A stretch of DNA of 64,000 nucleotides. Origin: Golubevia sp. BC0850. Lineage: Eukaryota > Basidiomycota > Exobasidiomycetes > Golubeviales > Golubeviaceae. This document shows, in pieces, positions 1-11,725 of the stretch; positions within the stretch are counted from its first letter, which is position 1; each line of letters begins with the position of its first letter. The notes under the pieces were generated by a model. It searched no databases. It saw nothing but the letters and a program-made list of their open reading frames with translations, and was not told the origin of the DNA. Both the position numbers and the translations under genes were made by a program. The stretch covers positions 248,001 to 312,000 of the forward strand of contig JAAVVG010000008.1 of the NCBI GenBank assembly GCA_012976225.1, given 5' to 3'.

Positions 1-856
1 AGGTGGAATGAAGCACATGTGATATAGTAAAAGCTCTCCAGTCATCGGATCCAACTTAGGATGAGCAGTAGTGTACTCCCTGAGATGTTTGATCAATCCA
101 TGACCTTTGGCCCAACCTTGACTTTTCCCACTTCGATCTTCTTCTTTTCCAGTCCACCAACTAACTGTCTCTAGAGAAGGTAATTTGATGACTATCGGGG
201 GACCACTTTCACAAGCAGCTAGTGCTCTTGAATTATGGAAGAAAATTGAGGTATTGGCGACTGAAAGCTTGAAGATTCCTGTCTTTGTAGAAGAGAATAA
301 AGCTTGGATCCAGGATAAGATGACTAAAGCTAGAGCTCGAAGGATTTCACAGAGGACAGTCAGAAGTGTCGTGGTTGGAGAGATGAGAGTAGCTATTGAT
401 GGGATTAAAGGTCTTGTTAACCAGCTTTTGTTTTTCGAGTTGAGGTAGATGTCGGTTTCTACGAATCGATTGACGAAGTGAGGTGAGACTTCTCCTGAAG
501 GTGTTCGAAGAAAGTAGACTCCAGCCAGCATTCCTGGAAGCGAGCAAATTGAAATCATGAAATCGAGTAGAGGTAGTTAAGTGAAAGAAGAATGGCCATC
601 AAACGCGCGAGAGGAGAAACTTAGACTCACCATCCCCATCGAACCAGTGCGCCGCTCGAGACTGTTCCAATTCAGGTATGGGATTCCCCCCATTTCTGAT
701 GTATTGACCTCCTGTCAGGCACTCTGGAATCTTTCCCTCAATGAGACAAGGAGTGAGGTCGTTCTCCTTTTCGACTGGAGCAAAGTTGCCCTGAAGAAAT
801 GGATGAGCTTCTTGAGGCTTGCGATTCATCGTCTCTTTCCCCTTGAAGGAATCCAT
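1..856 (-). CDS. cco1: Carotenoid cleavage oxygenase (CarX/Cco1-like), 3' part outside window
   Basis: This gene encodes the N-terminal part of a carotenoid oxygenase of the RPE65/CarX family. These iron(II) dioxygenases cut beta-carotene or related carotenes, typically to retinal. Exon 1 is 631-856 and exon 2 runs from 533 off the left edge, with a 97-base GT-AG intron at 534-630. The join restores the family block HWFDGDGMLAG; upstream is GGQYIRNGGNP, and downstream is FVNRFVETDIY. Near the edge, AHPKLDPMTGEL carries the His (about residue 233) that corresponds to the first iron ligand of the family. About 253 residues are visible, well under half of a usual 600-700 residue protein. It is transcribed away from the opsin gene, whose retinal it would be expected to supply. 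The family call is secure; the retinal-forming specificity is inferred from linkage and similarity. Confidence 0.93.
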
Positions 857-1538
857 TGTAAGGAGATGTTCACTCCGTTGAGTAGAAGCTTGAGGATGTT
901 AAAGAAGATGAAGAAGGTGGGAGGGAAGGTAGAGATTGAAAATCAAAGGATCGCAGCTCAACTTTTCTAAAAGTCCACCTCCACCAATTGAGACCCCTTT
1001 CAGATCAAAGGAACGATCCGGAAGGAACCTCGCCGCCGGTCCCTTTGATTCTCAGACCCTGAAGATGACGTCTACTAGATAGAAAGACCCTAGGAAGAAC
1101 GGGAAAGAGAGGAGAAAAGAGGAGTGGAGCGCACATTTTGGAGGTCGGACCCTGAAACAGTGTTGTTCTTCTTTGGCACTTTACCCTCTTAAATTTGATT
1201 TCTCATCTAATTCTGGCGATCCCTTCGTCCGATTATCAGATTAGATCCACTTTTACTTTGAAAATTCTCGATCGAATTGAGATTTCTTTCTGATGAGGAT
1301 CGGAACGGCGGCAGGGGAGAGAGGGAACGGATGAGGTAATGGATTTTTTTCATCTCACTTTCTGTCCTCCACCTTCATCGAAACCTACTTAAAGAGGTTT
1401 CATTAAATTCGTTTTGTTTCGACGCTCGAATCTTGTTCTCCTTTCTTCCTCTTCCACCCTACCTCAACTCCAACGAGCATCACTTTCGAGTAGCTTCTTA
1501 CTTGAGACAATCAATCCTCCCTCAACACTCATCAAGTC
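857..1538. promoter_or_regulatory. Divergent promoter region between carotenoid oxygenase and opsin
   Basis: This 682-base gap lies between two divergently transcribed genes and must hold both promoters. I see a long CT-rich stretch just upstream of the opsin start, typical of fungal leaders, and a TTAAA-type box near 1389. I could not assign a specific light-response element. No open frame here looks coding. Confidence 0.6.
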
Positions 1539-2986
1539 ATGTCTTCCTTCGTCAACTTCGTCGCAAGAGCTGGAAATGAGGCTCTTCAAGCCAATCCTCC
1601 TGTAGCCGATATGTGAGTATCTGAGACTCTCAAGCGAGACAAAGGGAGGGAAAGGGGTTCAAGGTCTCAAGTGACTGTACCTGACATCCGCATTCTGCTT
1701 CCGACTCGTTTCCCGTTTGCCTCTCGCAGCGACATCTCTACTACCGCCAGTGATTTCCTATGGGCTTGTTTTTCTATCATGGCAGCCTCTGCTATCGGAG
1801 TCATGGTTTGGGCTGAGACCTCAGTCAAGATGGGAGATCGAGTTTTCCACTACATCGCCTTCGCAATTCTCACCACTGCCAGTGTCGCCTACTTCTGTCT
1901 AGCCTCCGATCTGGGAGGTACTCCTATCCCGGTGGAATTTGTTAGAGGTACCTACGATGTGATGACTCCAACCAGATCAATCTGGTACGTCAGGTGAGTA
2001 TTTTGCAGATTGAGAGAAAGAATCTCACTTTGCAGCACAAATCAAACCTGACACCCTCTCTATCTTTTCGCGGACCCTTCAGATACATCGACTGGACTAT
2101 CACAACTCCTCTACTACTTTTAGAACTTCTCTTGTGTTCTGGTCTGTGAGTTGAAGAGATTCGTTTTGGCCTCTTCTTCTTTCTTTCGTAAGAAACTCAC
2201 TATGTTCCTCTTTTTCGTCCTCCACAGACCACTTTCACAAATCTTTGTCTGCGTATTCGTGGATTTAGTGATGATCATCACTGGTTTAGTGGGAGCTTTG
2301 GTCGAGAGTTCCTACAAATGGGGTCTGTGAGTTCTTTCCCCATCTCTCCCCCCATGTGGTCTTCAATCACTAATTCACTCATCCAAATTTCCCTACAGCT
2401 TCACCTTCGGATGTGTAGCTATGTTCCACGTCTTCTACATCCTCTACGTTCCAGGTAGGAAAACCGCCTACGCCTTGGGTGATGATTACGGAAAGGCTTT
2501 CACCAACGGAACTGTTGTGCTCACTTTCCTATGGCTCTTGTACCCAATCGCCTGGGGTCTTGCTGGTAAGTTCGATGGAGTCGGAAAATGAGTTTGCAAT
2601 TCTAGAGGAGAAAGTGAAGAGGTAGTGGATCGAAAGCAAACCCGACTTTCAGGGCTATCACTGACTTCCTCCCCCTCCTCTTCTTCTCCCTATTTTCTCC
2701 AGATGGAGGAAACGTTATCGGAAGTGATGGAGAAATGTACTTCTACGGAGTCCTCGATGTTTTAGCCAAGCCAGTCTTCACTATCTACCATCTCATGTCT
2801 CTACGCAAACTCTCGATCGACTCTCTCCACCTCAGCTCTGGAAAGTTCACTGTCACCGAGAACAACGGAGCCGCCGACCACTCTCATCCAGAAACCCGCA
2901 GAGGAAACAGCGGAGCTGGTGCCTCAACTTCAAAAGCTGATCGCATGAGAGACGCTGAAGCCACTTTGGATGGACATGACGTCTAA
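1539..2986 (+). CDS. ops1: Microbial-type opsin (CarO/Ops1-like retinal proton pump)
   Basis: Six exons (1539-1612, 1730-1993, 2083-2145, 2228-2326, 2399-2565, 2703-2986) join in frame to a 316-residue seven-helix retinal protein of the bacteriorhodopsin family. The helix C block RYIDWTITTPLLLLELLL places R113, the counter-ion D116 and E127 at the positions of bacteriorhodopsin R82, D85 and D96. Helix D has D146 (D115). Helix F has W212, Y215 and P216. Helix G has D241 and the Schiff-base lysine K245 in DVLAKP. With the acceptor Asp and a carboxylic donor present, an outward proton pump in the plasma membrane is the likely activity; a sensory role is possible. The donor is Glu, as in proteorhodopsins, rather than Asp. 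The last 60 residues are polar and probably cytosolic. The start was chosen because it gives a short N-tail before helix A and is the only ATG that joins in frame. Confidence 0.95.
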
Positions 2987-3525
2987 GTAGCAACCTACTT
3001 TTCTCTAAGCATCCCCTCTCCTCCCTCCTCTTCTTTTCCTCTTCTCACTTTCTCTCTAGCATCTCTCTTCTAGTCATCAAAGTGTTGGTCATATCCAGTC
3101 TTGTCTAATTCTACCAACTTTGTGTTCTGTTTACCAGAAGCTAAGTCCCTTTTGAATCCTTACATGTTGTACACGTTTATGTTTATTTTCAATAGCAAAT
3201 CAATTCATCTCATCTCGTTATCTCGTTTCTCTAGCTTGTCTATGAATATACGAGTCGAAGGAAAAGCTCATGCGCTCACAGACTTGTTCGAACAGCCATG
3301 GGACATCAAAACTTCGATTCCCTTCGAGTCGCCGAGATTGATCTCGTCCGAATTAATCGATTTCAAGTTCCTTCGAATTATGTAAAGATCGGAGTTGACG
3401 GTCAAACGTTCAAAGTCAGGGTCTGCAGTAACGGGCCGCCGATTGAGACTTTTCTTTTCTTTTCTTCCAATTCTCCACTACCATCCTCTTCCATCCTCAA
3501 TTCTCGAGCTGCTACTGGCTCTGAG
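2987..3525. other. Intergenic region between opsin and crtYB
   Basis: This 539-base stretch contains the opsin 3' end and the crtYB promoter. Frames open across part of it (for example around 3298-3525), but they lack family similarity before the lycopene cyclase start at 3526. I see no other gene. Confidence 0.6.
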
Positions 3526-5674
3526 ATGCTATCACTATCACCAGAGCAGGTCTCTCTATCCGCCTGCAACTTCACCTACGCAAACTTCCATCTAATCTGG
3601 ACCATCCCGCAAACCCTGGTCCTTTTCGTTCTCGCGAGGCCATTCCTCACTCCCTTGGACAACGCAAAGCTCATCCTCCTCCCTTTGATCGCTTTCCTAT
3701 GGACTACTCCTTGGGATTCAGAGTTGATTAGGAGTAGAGCTTGGGCCTATCCTAGAGATTGCGTTCTATTCTCCGTCTACCGAATTCCAGTTGAGGAATA
3801 CTTCTTCGTGAGTCCCAAATCCTGGACCGAAGGACGAAGAACGTAGGTCTGACCTCTCCTTTGTTTCAACAGTTCATTATCCAGTCGATAGCAACTACTT
3901 TGATTACCATCCTAACCACGAGATGGTTCTCTCCCGTCAAATTCGTTGTCACTCGAAGTGGAATCCCATCTCATCTCCTTTGGACTGGTACTTCGCTATC
4001 TCTGGCACTCCTTGGCTCGTATCTGACTTGGTCTGGAGGTCACAACTTCTACATGGGAATGGTTCTTTGGTGGAGTCTAATCCCGATAGCTCTGCTTGGT
4101 TGGGGTTCGGCAGATTTCATTCTTCAAATCTGCAAGGACAGCAAGTCTCTACTCTTCCTTTCGCCTCTGGTCATAACCTCGACGTACCTTTGTTTCGGAG
4201 ATCTCTTTGCCTTGAAGAGAGGGACTTGGGTCATCAGTGTGAGTTTCTTGATTGAGTCTTTGAGGAGAAGATCTGAGAACTGACACTTTTTCCATCTGAC
4301 CTGCAGGCCCACACCTCTCTGGGAATCGACGTAGTCCCACAGCTACCGATAGAAGAGTTCACTTTCTTTTGGGTCACGAATCTCATCATCATCACAGCCT
4401 GCTTCGCCTTCGATCGATGCGCTGCAGTCTCAAGAATCATTCGACCTGACAAAGCAAGCTCAAAAGCGCCTTTATCTCCCATCAACTTCCCTCTCTCACT
4501 ATCATCAATTCGATACATGTGGACTGCATTCCTTTGGTCTCCAAGTGATCGAGAAGGTGGAATCAAGGACGAGCTTTTTCAAGATCCACTCTTTTCAGAA
4601 CAAATTCTGAAAGCCGCTTCGAAAAGCTTCTGGACAGCAAGTCTATTACTTCCTTGGGATTTAAGATCGGATCTTGGCTCTGCTTATGCATTTGCTAGAG
4701 TTACAGACGATCTAATAGACCTTCCGAGTGGGGAGGATTCTAAGGAACAGTCGAAAGGAAAGAAGATCAAATTGTTAAATCTCTTGGAAGAACTTATCGA
4801 CTCGGCATATCAATCTTCGGATCTCAAGAGTCGGCAACAGTCAGTAGAGGACTGCATCAAGAAGAATGAGTTGGAGTGGTTGAAGGATGGGGAAACAGTG
4901 AAAAAGCTAAGAGGTGCTATGAGAGCACTGCTAGAGCTCTGCGATCTGGTCCCAAAGGAACTGTTTATGGAATTACTGGAGGGTTATGAAACAGACCTCG
5001 ATCTGGAAGAAGCTGGAGTAGAAGGGAAATTGGGATTTAAGAGTATGGAAGATCTCATTAACTATTCAGAAAGGGTAGCTGGAAGTGTAGGAGAGCTGTG
5101 TGTCAGAATAGTGTTAACTCGATTGGGATTACAGACTCCACCTTACAAGAGACCGCAAGTGAACTCGCCCTCAGATCAAAAGAAGCCCGGATCGAAGAAT
5201 AAGCAATCTGTTTCGAAATACGAAGAACTCATCAGGCAGGCCCGACGAATGGGAGTAGCTCTTCAACTCATCAACATTTCAAGAGACACTTCTTCGGATG
5301 CTTTAAGACTCAAGAGATGCTATCTTCCAGCTTCAATGTTCAGTATGGAAGAAGCACTTTTCATCAAATCAAGTCTTATCGGGTCTCAATCAGTAGAGAA
5401 AGAGGAAAGTCGAGAGGGTCTAAAGCTACTCAGAAAGAAAGCTTTGGGTCTTCTGTCTCTGGCTGATTCGGAATACGAAGCTTCTTATCCTGCCCTTCAG
5501 CGACTTCCAAGTTCGCCAGCTAGGACAGGTCTGAGAGTCGCTTGCTCTGCGTATGCGGATATTGGGAGAGCAGTGAAGTTGCAAGGCGATGAAGAAGCTC
5601 TGTTGGGAATCAAAGCTCGACCGACGAATATGCGGAGGCTGTGGGTGGTTTTAAAGGCTCTTTATTGGAAGTGA
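3526..5674 (+). CDS. crtYB: Bifunctional lycopene cyclase / phytoene synthase (CrtYB, CarRA)
   Basis: Three exons (3526-3807, 3873-4238, 4307-5674; introns of 65 and 68 bases) encode 671 residues, close to the 673 of Xanthophyllomyces CrtYB. The N-terminal half is the fungal CarR/heterodimeric-type lycopene cyclase, with two repeated membrane units. TTPWDSELIR and PVEEYFF mark the first unit, and PQLPIEEFTFF marks the second. The C-terminal half is a squalene/phytoene synthase with aspartate-rich motifs DDLID (residues 350-354) and NISRDTSSD (539-547), which bind Mg-diphosphate. The enzyme condenses two geranylgeranyl diphosphates to phytoene and later closes the rings of the desaturated carotene. 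Cyclisation occurs at membranes. It sits between the opsin and the desaturase on the same strand, as expected for co-regulated carotenogenesis. A stretch of about 20 polar residues between the two synthase motifs (around 5155-5215) looks like a species-specific loop. Confidence 0.96.
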
Positions 5675-6002
5675 TTGACAACTGTTGACTGTATTTTTGT
5701 AATGGTTTTTGTTTTGTTTTGCTCATCGACTCGTGCAATAACTTATTTTGACTTTGGTTGGAGGGTCCCAAGACAGATTCCTCCTGAACTGATCTCTCTC
5801 ACTTCTCTTCGCGATTGTCACTTTACCACATGCCCTTATCGACCATGAAGTTACCATGAAGTTCAGATGTAGATCTGATGCCTCAGAACTACGATCCTGA
5901 ATCTCTCACAAGTTCCATGCTTACATAAACAAGGGTCTGTTGCTCTGAACGCTTTCAACCTGCAACCTCTTTCTTCTTGACCGTCCCACCTTGCACCTCA
6001 AA
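5675..6002. other. crtYB-crtI intergenic region
   Basis: This is a 328-base spacer between two same-strand carotenoid genes. It includes a 12-base direct duplication around 5845-5865. The rest is the terminator of crtYB and the CT-rich promoter/leader of crtI. No coding potential is seen. Confidence 0.55.
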
Positions 6003-8240
6003 ATGAGTTCTTCAAAGCACGTCCTAATCATCGGAGCTGGTGTAGGAGGTACAGTACTAGCAGCCAGACTATCGAAACTAGGACATCGAGTGACAGTATT
6101 AGAGAAAGGGGAGAAAGTTGGTGGAAGATGCTCTTCGCTGACCAACGAAGGACATCGATGGGATCAAGGTCCATCTCTTTACTTGATGCCTGAAATCTTC
6201 GAGCAGGCTTTTCGAGATCTAGATGAAAAGGTCGAAGATCATTTACAGGTGAGTTTAAAAGAGAGGAACTCTCAGTCTGGGTTCGTTCAGAATTTGACTC
6301 ACTGCTTTCTGTCTCTTTACAGCTCAAACTATGTTCACCAGCTTATACGGTTCATTATGATGATGGAGAGAAGTTAACTCTATCCTCAGATTTATCATCA
6401 ATGGGGCCTCAACTTGAAAGATTGGAGAGACCGAAAGGCAATAAGGATCCTATAGGAAGTTTTCTCTCTTTCTTGAGTGAATCTGGACAACATTATGAAG
6501 AATCTGTCAAACATGTTTTGTTAGGTGATTGGAGTGTTTCTCCATTCAAGATCATCTTCAGATTCGATTTATATCCAATGTTGATTAAGACTAAAGCTTT
6601 ACATGTGTATACCACTCTCTATTCTCGAGCCAGGTAAGATCTTCAAACCCTTCTACTGCTTTCCTATCAAGTCACTGACTGTCTATCTTATTCTTGCTTT
6701 CTAGTCACTATTTTTACTCTTCCCACTTTAGACAAGCCATGTCATTCTCAAGCATGGTGAGGCTAACCGTTAGCACTTGAGTCCTGAGTTCAGGGTTGGG
6801 ACCTGACTTCTCTCTCCCCATCCCCCCTTCCTTCTCCCCCTCTTTTCTTCTGTTCAGTACATGGGCATGTCTCCTCTCAAATCGCCTGCCACCTACTCTC
6901 TTCTTCAATACGCTGAATACGCGAAAGGAGTTTTCTATCCAGTAGGTGGTTTTCAAGGAGTAGTCTCTGCCTTTCAGAAAATTGGAGAGAAATTTGGAGC
7001 AGAATTTAAGTTCAAAGTTTCAGTTTCTAAGATCTTGATTGGATCAGACGGGAAATCTACAAAAGGAGTAGAACTAGAGAACGGAGAACAAATCTTCGCA
7101 GATGTGGTGGTTTCAAATGCTGATTTAGTTTCAACCTATACAAAGTGAGTCCATCCGAGAAGTTCTCCGCCAGCAGTGAAATTGAATCGAGTGAACGATT
7201 CACCTCAAATGAGAGAGCGAGAGAGAGTGTGCGTGAGCCAAGCTAACCTTTCAACGAACTCCCCTCATCAGGATGTTACCTCACACAAGCTACACCAAAA
7301 CTCTTGAAAAGAAAGAACAAACCTGTTCATCAATCTCATTTTATTGGTCCTTAACCCAAAAGGTCCCAGAATTAGGTCCACACAACATTTTCCTAGCCTC
7401 ATCAAAATATTCAGAATCCTTTGATGAAATCTTTGAAAAAGGTTCCTTACCAGTCCAACCATCTTTTTACGTCAACGTTCCAAGTTCGATCGATTCAACT
7501 GCCGCACCTTCAGGAAGAGAGACCTTAGTAATCTTAGTTCCCTGTGGTCCTTTGAGAACTGAACAAAAAATTGGAGTGGCAAGTAATAGAGATGAATTTA
7601 AGGAAATCTTGAAAAGAGCTAGGAGACAGGTTTTGGAAACTCTGAAGGAAAGATTGGGTAGAGATATTGAGGAATTGATTGATTTTGAAATTGTCAATGG
7701 TGAGTCATTTTTTTGGGGGGGGGGGGGAAAGTTGGAAAACTTGAGGTGTAAAAAAAAAATAGCTGACAAAATTTGTTTACTATTTTATACCTTCCTTTCA
7801 GATCCTTTCGATTGGGAAGAAAAATTCAATCTTTTCAGAGGTTCAATTCTTGGTTTGAGTCATACTTTACCTCAAGTACTTTATTTTAGACCTTCTATTA
7901 AGTGAGTTCGAAAAGGCGTCTTTCATTTGTTTCCCCATCCGCCATCCGGCATCTCATCCTTTGGCTTACTTTTTCTTGGTCCATTTGTCTTGTTCTTTCA
8001 CCTCTATGTAGGCATTCAACCTATCGGAATCTCTTCTTCATCGGAGCTTCAACTCAACCAGGTACTGGAGTTCCAGTCATCGTTGCAGGTTCAAAAGTCA
8101 TCTCCAACAGAATTGACTTACATTTAAAAGCAAAGGAAACTTGGTTGGATAATGATGATGTTGGATTCAATTTTAAGGTATTGTTGGCTTTGCTCAGTTT
8201 GGTTGTAGGCTTGGCCAGTGTCTTGTTTAGGTTGCTGTGA
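6003..8240 (+). CDS. crtI: Phytoene desaturase (CrtI/CarB type)
   Basis: Seven exons (6003-6248, 6323-6633, 6705-6756, 6858-7144, 7272-7699, 7802-7901, 8012-8240) join in frame to 550 residues. The product is the FAD-dependent CrtI-type desaturase, which introduces successive double bases of conjugation into phytoene to give lycopene or more desaturated carotenes. The N-terminal dinucleotide-binding motif VLIIGAGVGG (GxGxxG at residues 11-16) is followed by an FAD-binding beta-strand and GGRCSS. The middle carries YMGMSP, SLLQYAEYAKGVFYPVGG. The C-terminal FAD motif is in the HSTYRNLFFIGASTQPGTGVP region. A hydrophobic segment close to the C-terminus is probably a membrane anchor. The ATG at 6003 directly precedes the Rossmann strand, as in the family. 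Exon 3 is only 52 bases. The intron at 7700-7801 contains a run of about ten or more Gs and several A-rich tracts. Confidence 0.96.
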
Positions 8241-8501
8241 GAAGGGGTTTTTCTCTTTGGAGAATGTATAGTACCTACTCTTTGAATCTGTAATGGAGCT
8301 TTGGAACGAATGGTCAAGAGAAGTGATCTCTCCCGATGGAAAATGAGAAGTTTGATTCAGTCTTTGATGACCTGATGTTGAACTTGATCTCGAAGAACAT
8401 TCATTGGAAAGAGAAATAGGTGAACCGATACATCTTTCCCTTTCGCCTTTTAACTCTCCCTTCTCCTTCCCTTCCACTCCTGAGACCTTGAAAAAATAAC
8501 T
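8241..8501. terminator. Convergent 3' ends of crtI and the NDUFA5-type gene
   Basis: This is a 261-base gap between convergent genes that must contain both polyadenylation regions. It lies tail-to-tail and shows no open frame with support. Confidence 0.45.
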
Positions 8502-9386
8502 CTAGTTTCCTTCTCCAGCTTCCTCTGCCATTGAAAAGTATTGCCATTGACCTTTTGGAGCAGCGTGCTCTAGTGGAAGGTGTCTGGAAAGAAGAGGAGG
8601 GACAGAGAGGAAAGTCATCAGTCAAAGATGAACTAGAACTCAGTATCCATGCTAAACTGGTGCACTTGGAGGCTTTCGAGAAAAATACGATAGAGAGAAG
8701 AGTTTCTCTTCGAAGAGGAAACGACCAACCAATGGAGAGGATCAGAGGAGGGATGGAAACAACCTGCTCTCCTCCCCCCCCCTTTCCCTGTAGAATGTCT
8801 TCAAAAGCTAATGAACGTGATCTCCAAAAACCCAATTCAATCGCACGCAATGTTGTCTAGACCTCTATTACTCTTTCCCGAGCGAGGTCCAATCCTCAGC
8901 CTCGTTTCTAACCTCACCCCACCGACTCAATCCTATCCTAACTCACGGTTGCCAATCGATCATCTTTGTAGCCAATTCCAATTCATCCTTTGCCTGAACT
9001 AGGACCTCCTCAATCTGACCTGCATCCAATTCTTGCTCTACTCTACTGATAGCCTCTTCATGCTTGTTCAAAAAGTCATTATTATCTAAAGAAGGAGTCG
9101 AAGTCGTAGAAGGAAGGTTGAATTGTTCGACTACTGAATTTCTATGTTGAATCAAAGCTTGAGTTGCTTGTCTATAAACCGATTCTTCAGGTAACGAGGT
9201 GAGAATTGAAAGAGTCTTGTTGTAAGTTGAAGTCAAATCTGAAAGTGGTGAAGATTGAATCGCTAATCCAGTAATGTTGGTGGATTGTTTTAACCTTCCT
9301 GAGAAAACTGTTGGGGAAGTTGATTTGGAAGCTGTTGCATTCCTTAGAAGAGTTGAGGTAAGTCGAAGAGTTCTAGTCGATTGCAT
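8502..9386 (-). CDS. Mitochondrial complex I subunit, NDUFA5/B13 (29.9 kDa) family
   Basis: Two exons (8947-9386 and 8502-8583) encode 173 residues of the NDUFA5 accessory subunit of NADH:ubiquinone oxidoreductase, located in the peripheral arm. The N-terminus is Arg/Ser/Thr-rich and free of acidic residues, like a mitochondrial presequence. Family hallmarks follow: TNITGLAI, LTSTYNKTLSILTSLPEESVYR, and a helical tail with AGQIEEVLVQAKDELELATKM and DWQP. Exon 2 supplies HLPLEHAAPKGQWQYF, which aligns without gaps to the family ending (WKxWEPL...GQWxYF). The 363-base intron is long for this window, but the gapless match supports it. The start at 9386 was preferred over an upstream in-frame ATG because it gives the presequence. 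The gene diverges from the Sds3-like gene with 111 bases between starts. Confidence 0.9.
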
Positions 9387-9497
9387 CCTTGAGTAGAACG
9401 AGTTTGGGGATAGAGTGAGTGGTCGGGTGCAATGGGAAACAGCAGCGACCAACCTTCTCAGATCCCATATCCTTCTTCTATTTTGGTTGTCGTCTGA

Positions 9498-9822
9498 ATG
9501 GCATCCTACCCAATCTATCAGCAGCCTCAACACTCTAGTACAAGTTATACAAGTAATACAAATCTCAACCCTCTAAGTTACAGTTACAGTTCCAATCCAC
9601 CGCCTGCACCAGCACCAGCACCAGCACCAGCACCACTTCCTTATCAGCAATCCACCTCCTCATCCTCAACTTCTGCAGCCACAGCCGAAGCTAGTCGACA
9701 AAAGAAAAAGGAAAGGGAAAGGGAAAGATTGGAAGGAAGAGAAAGGAAAAAAATGTCGATGATGGACCATAGTCACTCTCATTCTCATTCTCATAGATTC
9801 ATCGACATTAGAATCAGAAATC

Positions 9823-9857
<35 letters not shown>

Positions 9858-11725
9858 CTACTACTTCCATTTCAGCATTCAATGAATCATTCTCAACAGA
9901 TCGAACAAGAACAGATTCATCAATCCCACATGTTGGCTGCTCAACAGCAGATGCAACTTCAAGCTGCACAGGCCCAAGCTCAATCTCAACCTCAAGAAAG
10001 TAAGAAGGATAAGAAGAGAAGGGAGGTCATTGATAGGATCCATAGAGTGCATTGGGATACTGTTGAGAATAGGGACATGTGAGTAGTAAAGCAGGCAGCT
10101 TCAGCAATCGCTTGGATTGAGCAGGTCAGGTCACTTTCGGAATCACCTTGAAAGATTGAGCTGATGTCGATTAAATTTGGATGCCTTCATTCATGGCAAT
10201 TATCCTATTCTGAGAGCCTGATCCTTTCTCTTATGCCTTCTCACCTTCTCCCATCCCCAGGCTCTACCAAGATCTCTTCCACGCTCTCTCCTCAACCTAT
10301 TCGACTCTCCTACTATCCCCAGTTCATTCCCGTCTTTACAATCTATCCCACGCGAGACTTTCCTTATCTAGAGATGCTCAATTGACTCAGATCGCTCTTC
10401 TAGCAGCTCATCAGAGGGATGCAGCTAGGAAAGCCTATGAACAAGAGAGGAATGAGGTGGAAGATGCTGCTAGAGCTGCTAAGAGAGCAGTCAGAGAGAG
10501 AATGATCGGAATGATAGAAGAGAGAAAGAAGAGGTTAAGAGAGGAAAAGGAAGGTGGAGAGGTGGCTGTCGGTGAGTATGCTGAAGATGGAGGTGTGGTT
10601 TGACCTCGCAGGTGGAAGCTCCCAATTGACTTTTTCAACATCCCTGTTCCTTTCTTCATTTCCTTTTCTTGGTTTTTCGAAGACGCCTTCTTTGAGTCTT
10701 CCTCTCGACCTCATGCCACTCGAAAGCTTCGTAACAAAGGAGCTTCATCAAGATCCAGACGTCTTGGAGTTGAAGATGCCAGAGCCGCCTCTGCCTTACC
10801 AGAAGAAGAAGAAGATGGAACAAATTCAAATGCAAGAGCTGGATTTCTTGGAGGTGTTGGTTCATCGACTGGAGGAGGTGGGATTTCTGAACTAGCAGGT
10901 TTAGGAATGGGTGGATCCTCAAAATTCAATGACATGTTAATCATGTCTGGTTTAGGAAGGGTTGGATTGGAAGAATTAGCAGGATACAGTGATTTAATGT
11001 CTGGAAGTGGTAGTGGTGGAGAAAATTTTGAAAATGGAAATGGATTTGGAGAAGAGGTAACTCATGCCCAAATCGCTGCTAGATTGGGTTTGACTAGTGT
11101 TGGACTTGGAGGGGGAAATTTATCTAGTAATTCCACTACTACTGGTGGTGGTGGTATTTCAAATTCTAATTTTAACAACGGGATCTCAACCTCAGGTGCA
11201 GATTTAGGTTTAGGTTTATCTTTATCCTTACCTTCTTCTTCTTCTACTTCTGGAAGTTCTAACAATCCACTTTCAAACCTTAATGGCTCTACTGAAAACC
11301 CAACTTCTTTATTGGGTTTAGATACTGGAATGGGAGATTCTTCTTATATGAGAGGAACGAGTACAAATAAATCAAATCCAATCGGTGGTGGTGCTGGTGC
11401 AACTGGTCATGCTGTTGCTACTAATTCTAATATCACTTCTTCAAAAAGAAAAGGTGAAATAGATGATGACAATTCAAATCAACCTGGTGCTGGGAATGGA
11501 AATGGAACTAAAAATCCTAAATCTACTTTGTTGACTGCTTTGGGTGGAAGTGCTGGGGCTGGATTGGGCGTTACTACTCATGGAGTGGGAAATACTGGTA
11601 CTCCTGCTTTAAGATGGGATGTGGGTAAAAGTTTGGTCGGTCTTACTGCCGCTAAAGATTTTGAAGTCGAGGGGGATTTGGTTAATATGAGGAAAGCTGG
11701 GGGAAAGAGAAGGAGGAGAGGTTAA
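9498..11725 (+). CDS. Sds3-like histone deacetylase (Sin3/Rpd3) complex subunit
   Basis: Three exons (9498-10078, 10261-10571, 10683-11725) encode 644 residues. Residues 1-180 are low complexity: Pro-Ala repeats, a His-Ser repeat, a run of 12 Gln, and Gln/Ala-rich segments. From about residue 185 a long coiled-coil region matches the Sds3/BRMS1 layout: LYQDLFHALSSTYSTLL, then an arginine-rich segment with SRDAQL, then AYEQERNEVEDAARAAKRAVRERMIGMIEERKKRLREE. A later segment contains ATRKLRNK, like the RKLR motif of Sds3. The remaining half is Gly/Ser/Asn-rich and ends in a basic KRRRRG tail, a likely nuclear signal. Sds3 proteins hold the Rpd3 deacetylase on the Sin3 scaffold. The family call rests on the helical core only, so it is fairly but not fully certain. 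Confidence 0.72.
9822..9857 (+). repeat. (CAA)12 microsatellite coding polyglutamine
   Basis: Twelve CAA triplets in the Sds3-like exon 1 encode an uninterrupted glutamine run. A second coding repeat (CAGCAC units giving alternating Pro-Ala) lies at about 9605-9635. Both are likely to vary in length between strains. Confidence 0.9.

Noticed and set aside
8401-8860. Open frames on both strands
   Set aside because: They overlap the intron and second exon of the NDUFA5-type gene in the wrong frames.
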